Source of the DNA: Mycobacterium basiliense
GTDB taxonomy: Bacteria; Actinomycetota; Actinomycetes; Mycobacteriales; Mycobacteriaceae
Direction of reading: 5' to 3'
DNA: 64,000 bases
Assembly: GCF_900292015.1 (NCBI RefSeq)
Contig: NZ_LR130759.1
Span: forward strand, 2,852,001 to 2,916,000
Position 1 is the stretch's first letter. The number at the start of each line of letters is the position of its first letter. A model generated the notes under the pieces. That model worked only from the letters and a program-made list of their open reading frames with translations, made no database searches and was not told where the DNA came from. This document shows, piece after piece, positions 56,696-64,000 of the stretch. A program made the translations under genes and the position numbers.

Positions 56696-57289
56696 ATGAT
56701 GGTCCAGCGCGCTAGGACGAACACTGAATCGTTGCGCACACCGGGAGTTCGTCTCGTGCTGGTCGCGGCGTATTTGACTTGTTTGCTGCTGGGCGGAGCC
56801 TTGGTGTTGGTGGACGAGCTTCGTTCCGGTCCCCGCGATGCCATCGATCACCCCGCCCAACCGCTGACCGACACCGAAACCGAGCGCCAGGTTGTCGGGT
56901 CGGCCCAACAGATCGTCGCCCTTGCCCGACTGCGGACCACGACGGCCGGCTATCTGCCGGTGTCGTGCAAGAACCTGAACGATCCGCCGTATCAAGGCAC
57001 GATTTACCTGATCTTCGTGCTTCCGCGGGAGGCGCACGGCGACACCTATTTTGGCGAGATCGCCGCAGACCTGGTTGGGCACGGCTGGACGGAGGGGCTG
57101 GCACCCGCCGAGCATGTGTTTGGCCGGACCCTGTCCAAAGACGGTGTCACCGCCGTCGTGCACCGCCACAGCGACGACAACAGCGTGGGCGTCCTACGCC
57201 TAGCTGGGCCGTGCCGAAATATCAACGATCACCGCCACGACACAACCGGGTGGAAAGACATCACCGGCCTGCTCACTGCCATCCGCTAG
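56696..57289 (+). CDS. Single-pass membrane protein, unknown
   Basis: Protein of 197 residues from ATG 56696 (ATG 56699 also possible). A single membrane helix lies at about residues 19-39 (VRLVLVAAYLTCLLLGGALVLV). The remaining 155 residues are predicted to be outside, with two Cys (SCKNL and GPCRNI) suited to a disulfide. The layout resembles the small anchored, exported proteins common in mycobacteria, but I do not recognise the family. It is convergent with fbpB. Confidence 0.7.
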   Translation: MMVQRARTNTESLRTPGVRLVLVAAYLTCLLLGGALVLVDELRSGPRDAIDHPAQPLTDTETERQVVGSAQQIVALARLRTTTAGYLPVSCKNLNDPPYQGTIYLIFVLPREAHGDTYFGEIAADLVGHGWTEGLAPAEHVFGRTLSKDGVTAVVHRHSDDNSVGVLRLAGPCRNINDHRHDTTGWKDITGLLTAIR

Positions 57290-57310
57290 ACGGACCGGTC
57301 CGGAAGACAA

Positions 57311-57358
57311 CTACTGGGCTTGACGGCCCGGAGAAACCGGGGCCGGCAAGCCCAGTAG
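57311..57358. terminator. bidirectional hairpin terminator between convergent genes
   Basis: CTACTGGGCTTG (57311-57322) and CAAGCCCAGTAG (57347-57358) are perfectly complementary over 12 bp. A GC-rich inner stem (GGCCCGG / CCGGGGCC with one bulge) closes on AGAAA. It serves both the plus-strand membrane protein (stop 57289) and fbpB (stop 57369). There is no U tract on either strand. Confidence 0.75.
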
Positions 57359-57368
57359 CAGTAGTCGT

Positions 57369-58979
<1,611 letters not shown>

Positions 58980-60119
58980 TTGGATACGGTACTTGGGCTA
59001 TCAGTAACGCCGACCACCGTCGGGTGGGTCCTCGCGGAAGGGCACGGCGCGGATGGCGCCATCCTGGATCACCACGAATCGCAATTGCACGGAGGTCGCG
59101 GTGTGCTCGCGGTTCATTCCGCAGCGCAGGTGGCACAAGAGGTCCTGCGGGCCCAGGACCTGGCGAACCAGGGCGAACACCGTCTGCGGATCATCGGCGT
59201 GACCTGGAATGACGACGCATCCGCGCAGGCCGCGCTGTTGTTGGAGGCACTGACCGACGCGGGCTTCGACAACGTGGTGCCGGTTCGGCTGCTGGATGCC
59301 GTCGAAACGTTGGCGGAGGCCATCGCGCCAGTCATCGGCTATGAGCAGACCGCGGTTTGCCTGCTGGAGCACGAATCGGCAACCGTCGTCATGGTCGATA
59401 CCCAGGATGGGCAGAATCGCACGGCAATCAAGCATGTCCGCGGTGGTTTCGACGGGCTGACGTCCTGGCTGACCGGAATGTTTGACCGGAGCGCCTGGCG
59501 CCCGGCCGCCGTGGTCGTGGTCGGCTCGGACGACAACGTCAGCGGATTCTCCTGGCAGCTCGAAAAGACCTTGCCGGTACCGGTTTTCGCGCAAACCATG
59601 GCGCAAGTGACAATTGCGCGGGGCGCGGCGTTGGCCGCGGCGCAGAGCACCGAGTTCACCGACCTGCGGCTGGTGGCGCCAGCCCATGACCCTGTGGTCG
59701 TGCCCAGACGATCTCGTCGCTACGCCGGGGCGGCAACCACCTTGGGGGCCGCCGCAGTGACCTTTGTGGCCTCGGTATCGCTGGCGCTAGGTCTGCAGCT
59801 CACCCCGGACAGACATCCCGAGCCGTCCGGACGCGCAACGCCCAAGTCGACGCCCCAGATTGCAGAAGCTGTGGCGCCGGCGGTTCCCACGCCGGTGCAG
59901 GCCCAAGCGCCCGCTCCAGCACCCCACCCCACGACGCAGCGGGAGCCGGTGCGGCTGGCCGCCGACGAGCAGGTCACCGAACCCGCGCCGGACGAACAAC
60001 CCAACGGGGTCATGCACCAGCAAAACCCAGGGGACGGCGCTGGGTCACCGCTGTTGACCAGGGTGCTCAAGCACATCCCCGGCAGTTACGGCGAGCAGGA
60101 CGCGCCACCGCCGGAGTAG
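58980..60119 (+). CDS. DUF7159-family mycobacterial protein
   Basis: Mycobacterium-restricted protein, 379 residues from TTG 58980, giving the family N-terminus (M)DTVLGLSVTPTTVGWVLAEG; GAGG is about 10 bp upstream. An ATG at 58920 is also in frame. The first 265 residues resemble an actin/Hsp70-like ATPase fold: VGWVLAEGHGADG, VCLLEHESATVVMVDT and VVVVGSDDNVSGF. One membrane helix (about 272-293) follows. The last 85 residues are Pro/Ala-rich. The function is unknown. Confidence 0.8.
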   Translation: MDTVLGLSVTPTTVGWVLAEGHGADGAILDHHESQLHGGRGVLAVHSAAQVAQEVLRAQDLANQGEHRLRIIGVTWNDDASAQAALLLEALTDAGFDNVVPVRLLDAVETLAEAIAPVIGYEQTAVCLLEHESATVVMVDTQDGQNRTAIKHVRGGFDGLTSWLTGMFDRSAWRPAAVVVVGSDDNVSGFSWQLEKTLPVPVFAQTMAQVTIARGAALAAAQSTEFTDLRLVAPAHDPVVVPRRSRRYAGAATTLGAAAVTFVASVSLALGLQLTPDRHPEPSGRATPKSTPQIAEAVAPAVPTPVQAQAPAPAPHPTTQREPVRLAADEQVTEPAPDEQPNGVMHQQNPGDGAGSPLLTRVLKHIPGSYGEQDAPPPE

Positions 60120-60185
60120 TCAGGTTCAGCTGAGCCCAAGCCGAGGCGCTGGCGAGTGCCCAGCAGTTGCGCACGCTCCGCGTGG

Positions 60186-60737
60186 TCAATCGTCTTTGGT
60201 GTGAACCGCGGTGAAGGTTACGGTCACCTCATCGGCGACGTGCAGCGCGCCCATCAGCATCGAGTATGGCTTGACGCCGTAATCGGACTGCCGAACCGTC
60301 GCTTCGGTGCACATTCTCCACGAGTCGCCGAGATCCGTTGTGCGCAGGTTGATTACGTGCGGACGTGACTTTCCCCGGACGTACAGCGTCCCGGCGAGGC
60401 GGTATCCCTCGGCGGTCCTGTCGATACCATCCGCGACGAAGCGAATATTCGGATAGCGGTCGGCGCCGAGCGACCTCAGCGCATTGCTTCGCACCAGAGC
60501 CTTCTCGGGGCCGGATAGGCCTTTGACGCCACCCTCGCCGCGCAGTACCTCAAGCGAATCGACATCGACGGAAAGCTCTGCGCTGTCGGGTTCGCCGGCA
60601 ATCCAGCACACCGTTGCCTGCCATCGGGTCATCACGATGCTCAGGCGGTGACCCATTCGCGCGGCTCTCCCCGCTACACCGGTGCGAACCAGCAACTCAC
60701 CGTCGGAACCGTCGAGCGTCCACCGCGCGTCACCCAC
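60186..60737 (-). CDS. YceI-like lipid-binding protein
   Basis: YceI-family lipocalin-type beta barrel, 183 residues. Members of this family bind polyisoprenoids or other lipids. The opening ARWTLDGSDGELLVRTGVAGRAARMGHRLSIVMTRW and the segments FVADGIDRTAEGYRLAGTLYVRGKSRPHVI are characteristic. No signal peptide, so it is probably cytosolic. It starts 29 bp after the ADH stop and is the last gene of the P450-ADH-YceI run. Confidence 0.82.
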   Translation of the reverse strand: MGDARWTLDGSDGELLVRTGVAGRAARMGHRLSIVMTRWQATVCWIAGEPDSAELSVDVDSLEVLRGEGGVKGLSGPEKALVRSNALRSLGADRYPNIRFVADGIDRTAEGYRLAGTLYVRGKSRPHVINLRTTDLGDSWRMCTEATVRQSDYGVKPYSMLMGALHVADEVTVTFTAVHTKDD

Positions 60738-60766
60738 GTGCCGACTCTATTTGTTCAAGCCGCCGC

Positions 60767-61780
60767 TCACCCGGTCAAGACGATGCGATAGTGCGTCCGG
60801 CCTTGCTCCATGGCCGCATAGCCTTCCGCCGCCTGCGCGAGCGGTCGCTCTTCGATCCATGCCCGCACACCCGACAAGACGGCGAAGTGCATGGTTTCCT
60901 CGATGTCTTTAGCCGTACCGGCAGGGTGACCGGTGACACTAATCCCCGGAATGATCAGCTGGGACGGACTGATCGGCAACGGGTCCGGCGTCACACCGAT
61001 GACAACCAGTTCACCGCCCGGGAGTAGGCCCCCCACGGTTTCGGCCATCGCCGCGGAATTTGCCGCCGTGGCGAGCACGACCGCCGCGCCGCCGAGGCGT
61101 CGGAGCGCTTCGGCAACATCACCAGCGGTGGAGTCGATGTAGTGGTGGGCGCCCAGCTGGCGGGCATCCTCACCCTTGGCCGCGCCTCGTGCGATCGCAA
61201 CTGTCTCAAAGCCCATCGCTCTGCAGAATTGCACGCCGAGGTGGCCCAGGCCCCCAACACCGAGGACCGCCACCCGGTCGCCGGGCAGCGCCTTGGTGTG
61301 ACGCAACGCGTTGTATGTCGTGACGCCCGCACAGCCCATCGGTGCGGCCTCGGCATCAGAGAGCTCGGCGGGAATCCGGGCCAGCGCGTTGGCCGGGACT
61401 GTCACCGACGCTGCGTAGCCACCCGGGTAGTGCCAGCTCGGGACCTTCAAGTTGGCGCAATGGATGAACGTGCCCGTGCGGCACGGGTCGCAGCGGTTGC
61501 AGTGTCCGCCGAACCAGCCAACCGCGACCCGGTCCCCAACCCCGAAGTCATCGACGTCCTCACCGAGTTCGGCTATGGTTCCTGCGATCTCGTGCCCCAG
61601 CGTCAATGGCCACGACATGTTCGGAAAACCGCCGTTGGCTAAGGCACGGTCGGTCCCGCAGATGCCGCATGCGGAGACCGCTATGCGCACCTCGCCACGA
61701 GCCGGCGACGTTGTCTCAACGTCCACCAGCTCTAACGAAGCTCCCGCGGAACGTATTTGAATCGCTTTATGGGTAGCCAT
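60767..61780 (-). CDS. Zinc-dependent alcohol dehydrogenase
   Basis: Medium-chain ADH of 337 residues. Catalytic zinc: Cys of SACGICGTD and His/Glu of GHEIAG. Structural zinc: CNRCDPCRTGTFIHC. The coenzyme motif is VLGVGGLGHLGVQFCRAMG. It belongs to the primary alcohol dehydrogenase (AdhP-like) side of the family. It starts 21 bp after the P450 stop on the same strand. It could oxidise the alcohol made by that P450. Confidence 0.92.
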   Translation of the reverse strand: MATHKAIQIRSAGASLELVDVETTSPARGEVRIAVSACGICGTDRALANGGFPNMSWPLTLGHEIAGTIAELGEDVDDFGVGDRVAVGWFGGHCNRCDPCRTGTFIHCANLKVPSWHYPGGYAASVTVPANALARIPAELSDAEAAPMGCAGVTTYNALRHTKALPGDRVAVLGVGGLGHLGVQFCRAMGFETVAIARGAAKGEDARQLGAHHYIDSTAGDVAEALRRLGGAAVVLATAANSAAMAETVGGLLPGGELVVIGVTPDPLPISPSQLIIPGISVTGHPAGTAKDIEETMHFAVLSGVRAWIEERPLAQAAEGYAAMEQGRTHYRIVLTG

Positions 61781-61801
61781 GTCAACTCCGTCAGATCGGA
61801 T

Positions 61802-63088
61802 CTAATGCGCGACAGGGCATTTAGCCGCGCCAGTGCTGTGGTAATCGACCTGCCAATGCTTGATACCGTTGAGCCAGCCCGACCGCAGCCGCTCGGGTCT
61901 GCTGATAGATTCCAGATCCGGCATCACTTCGGCAATTGCGTTGAACATCAAGTCGATCGTCATCCGCGCCAAATTGGCGCCAACGCAATAGTGTGCACCG
62001 GTACCGCCAAACCCCACATGCGGGTTCGGATTACGCAAGATGTTGAAGGTGAACGGGTCGTCGAACACCTCCTCGTCGAAGTTGGCGGAACGGTAGAACA
62101 TCACCACCCGCTGTCCCTTCATGATCTGGACACCCGACAGCTCGTAGTCCTCCAGCGCGGTCCGTTGGAAGGATGTCACCGGGGTGGCCCACCGCACGAT
62201 CTCGTCTGCCGCGGTCGCGGGACGGTCCTTCTTGAACAGCTCCCACTGATCGGGATGATCGGTGAACGCCATCATGCCCTGGGTGATCGAGTTCCGAGTG
62301 GTCTCATTGCCGGCGACGGCTAACAGAATGACGAAAAAGCCGAACTCGTCTTCGGAGAGCTTGTGTCCGTCGATGTCGGCCTCGACCAGCTTGGTGACAA
62401 GGTCCTCACGCGGGTTCTTCACCCGGTCCGCGGCCATCTGCATGCCGTACATAATCAACTCGACAGATGCGGTCATGGCGTCGTTGTTGGCGAACTCGGG
62501 ATCCTGGTCGCCCACCATCTCGTTGGACCAATGAAAGAGCTTCTTGCGGTCTTCCTGCGGCACCCCCATCAGCCCTGCGATCGCCTGTAGCGGCAGCTCG
62601 CAGGACACTTGTTCGACAAAGTCGCCGGAGCCCTCGGCGGCCGCGGCCTCGACAATGCGCCGGGCGCGCTCGTCGAGGTCGGCCCGCAAGCGCTCGACCG
62701 CACGGGGTGTGAAGGCCCGGGAGATGATTTTGCGAAGCCGGGTGTGCTGCGGCGCGTCCATATTGAGTAGGACGAATTTGCCCCGCTCGATCTGCTCGGC
62801 GACTGTACCGTCCTTGTAGCGCGGCAAAGCGGTCTTTTGCAGGCTGGAGAAGACGTCGCTGCGTAGCGAAATTTCTTTGACGTCTTTGTGCTTTGTCACC
62901 ACCCAAAAACCGCCGTCGTCAAACCCGCCGCGGCCCATCGGCTGCTCGTTCCACCAGATCGGTGCGCTGCGCCGCATCTCTGCCAGCTCTTCAACCGGCA
63001 GCCGCTCGGCGTAGATGTCCGGGTCGGTGAAGTCAAAACCGGGAGGCAGATTGGGAACTGGGTTGGTGGTTGGCTCGGCAGCTGGCAT
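61802..63088 (-). CDS. CYP125-family cytochrome P450
   Basis: P450 of 428 residues, strongly like CYP125A1 (steroid C26/27-hydroxylase). Shared segments include NLPPGFDFTDPDIYAERLPV, LNMDAPQHTRLRKIISR, SGDFVEQVSCELPLQAIAGLMGVPQEDR and the closing GWLNGIKHWQVDY. The I-helix is AVAGNETTRNS, the ExxR is EIVRWATPV and the haem loop is GFGGTGAHYCVGANLAR. It is not in the cholesterol (kstR) cluster. GAGGAG lies 8 bp before ATG 63088. First gene of the P450-ADH-YceI operon. Confidence 0.93.
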   Translation of the reverse strand: MPAAEPTTNPVPNLPPGFDFTDPDIYAERLPVEELAEMRRSAPIWWNEQPMGRGGFDDGGFWVVTKHKDVKEISLRSDVFSSLQKTALPRYKDGTVAEQIERGKFVLLNMDAPQHTRLRKIISRAFTPRAVERLRADLDERARRIVEAAAAEGSGDFVEQVSCELPLQAIAGLMGVPQEDRKKLFHWSNEMVGDQDPEFANNDAMTASVELIMYGMQMAADRVKNPREDLVTKLVEADIDGHKLSEDEFGFFVILLAVAGNETTRNSITQGMMAFTDHPDQWELFKKDRPATAADEIVRWATPVTSFQRTALEDYELSGVQIMKGQRVVMFYRSANFDEEVFDDPFTFNILRNPNPHVGFGGTGAHYCVGANLARMTIDLMFNAIAEVMPDLESISRPERLRSGWLNGIKHWQVDYHSTGAAKCPVAH

Positions 63089-63510
63089 GTGCCCACTCCT
63101 CGATGCGAATTCCGTTAGTTTCGTCTAGTGCCCATAATCCATTGCTCCACCGCGGTTGGGAAGCATTGAAGCAGGATCTGCAACGAGAAATTGCAACGTG
63201 TTCATTGGTCCCGCGGTTGGAGTGTGTCACCGCTTGGCAGTCCTCCCATGCAACGGATACCCGAACCAACACGAGTCATGCGCATCGTTGGGCAACCGAC
63301 TACCGGATGATCGACCCCGTCGTACTCGGCGGCGACCGGCAGGGTGCGCAACGGCCGTCGGGCGGGCCGTTGTCGTCCGATCTGCAGATAGCACAACAAC
63401 TTGCCGGGGCCCGCATCTCCGGGGCGGGCGGTGGCCGGCCAGCGATCTTGTGGGCCACGCCACAATCGTTATGCTTTGTGAAAGTCGCTGGCGCCTCGGA
63501 GGGGTGGAAC
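63089..63510. other. intergenic region without recognisable gene
   Basis: About 420 bases between the P450 start and the Rv1891-like start, so divergent promoters for both are expected here. I see no conserved small frame, RNA or repeat. Confidence 0.4.
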
Positions 63511-63915
63511 ATGATTCGGGAACTGCTCGCCGCCACTGCGATCGGGGGTGCCGCCATCGGTCTTGCACCGGTCGTTGCCGCCGATAATGGCCGCTACGAG
63601 GGCGACGTGCCGGGCATGAACTATGACGCATCACTGGGCGCGCCGTGTGATAACTACGAGCGCTTCATCTTCGGACGTGGCCCCAGCGGCCAGGCCGAGG
63701 CCTGTCATTTCCCGCCGCCCAACCAGTTCCCGGCCGCCACGGTCGGCTATTGGGTGATTTCTTACCCGCTGTACGGCGTGCAGCAGCCGGGTGCTCCATG
63801 CCCGGGTCCGCAGTCCGCCGCACAGTCCCAAGACGGCCTGCCGATGCTGTGCCTGGGGGCCAAGGGTTGGCAAACGGGGTGGTTTACCGGGGCCGGATTC
63901 TTCCCACCCGAGTAG
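63511..63915 (+). CDS. Small secreted protein (Rv1891-like)
   Basis: Exported protein of 134 residues from ATG 63511 with GGAGGGG upstream. Signal peptide: MIRELLAATAIGGAAIGLAPVVAADN, cleavage expected near residue 23. The mature part (RYEGDVPGMNYDASLGAPCDNYERFIFGRG) has four Cys in C...C...C...C spacing (PCDN, EACHF, PCPG, LCLG), fitting two disulfides. Unknown function, mycobacterial. Confidence 0.82.
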   Translation: MIRELLAATAIGGAAIGLAPVVAADNGRYEGDVPGMNYDASLGAPCDNYERFIFGRGPSGQAEACHFPPPNQFPAATVGYWVISYPLYGVQQPGAPCPGPQSAAQSQDGLPMLCLGAKGWQTGWFTGAGFFPPE

Positions 63916-63933
63916 TCACGTTGAGCTAGGCCG

Positions 63934-64000
63934 ATGACGACCGATCGTGCGCCAGTACAGTCTCCGATCCCGCGGTGGTTGCGGTTTGTGCTGGCGTCGG
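63934..64000 (+). CDS. Start of a membrane protein gene (Rv1892-like), partial
   Basis: Begins with ATG 63934, MTTDRAPVQSPIPRWLRFVLAS, and leaves the window after 22 codons. The basic start followed by a hydrophobic stretch suggests a membrane protein. It lies 18 bp after the Rv1891-like stop and is probably cotranscribed. Confidence 0.6.
   Translation, partial: MTTDRAPVQSPIPRWLRFVLAS

Noticed and set aside
63300..63510. N-terminal extension of the Rv1891-like protein
   Set aside because: The signal peptide and GGAGGGG place the start at 63511.

Overview
The window is a high-GC segment of a mycobacterial chromosome. Gene content and order follow the Mycobacterium tuberculosis Rv1842c-Rv1892 segment almost gene for gene: guaB1, gnd1, blaR/blaI-like pair, ureABCFGD, ndh, modABC, apa, adhA, lldD2, bfrA, glnA3, cyp140, lppE, rpfC, secreted chorismate mutase, fbpB. 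It is not M. tuberculosis itself. It carries genes that species lacks here or altogether (lon, a phosphoketolase, an intact oxyR divergent from ahpC-ahpD, a GH13 glycosidase, a CYP125-like P450). The best guess is a slow-growing non-tuberculous mycobacterium of the kansasii/marinum type. Locus names (Rv numbers) are recalled from memory and used as landmarks; no search was run.

Layout. 1-5.3 kb: minus-strand block with a CNNM/DUF21 transporter (partial), GuaB1, 6-phosphogluconate dehydrogenase, and the BlaR-like protease and BlaI-like repressor. 5.5-5.63 kb: an IdeR-controlled small RNA that matches MrsI in position and architecture, ending in a strong terminator. 5.7-10.6 kb: thioesterase and the urease operon ureABCFGD, convergent on ndh. 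12-13.7 kb: F420-type oxidoreductase and SDR. 14-17 kb: molybdate ABC transporter. 17-20.4 kb: Apa, a small membrane protein, AdhA and a CPBP protease. 20.6-24.7 kb: phosphoketolase with a MOSC protein, then an SDR. 24.9-31.7 kb: GNAT, a double CoA-transferase, a thiolase-like protein and a composite protein (poorly understood block). 31.7-38.7 kb: ferredoxin reductase-like flavoprotein, HhH protein, TfoX-N protein, Ddn-like protein, Lon, LldD2 and a broken DUF1810 gene. 38.7-42.3 kb: GH13 enzyme, ahpD, ahpC and divergent oxyR. 42.3-47.4 kb: small enzymes, crotonase, then divergent bfd and bfrA around two iron boxes, and an MFS pump. 47.5-50.5 kb: CMD protein, GlnA3 and its amidohydrolase partner. 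50.7-58.3 kb: a minus-strand run from an epoxide hydrolase-like protein through Cyp140, LppE, RpfC and chorismate mutase to Ag85B, with one plus-strand membrane protein. 59-64 kb: DUF7159 protein, a P450-ADH-YceI operon and two small exported or membrane proteins.

The parts that work together most clearly are the iron module (MrsI-like sRNA, bfrA, bfd and three IdeR boxes, all in one window), the peroxide module (oxyR-ahpC-ahpD), urease with its own maturation factors, and the CYP125-like P450 / alcohol dehydrogenase / YceI lipid-binding operon, which looks like a side-chain oxidation unit. The Rv1866-Rv1868-like run of three CoA- and nucleotide-fold proteins is the least explained block.
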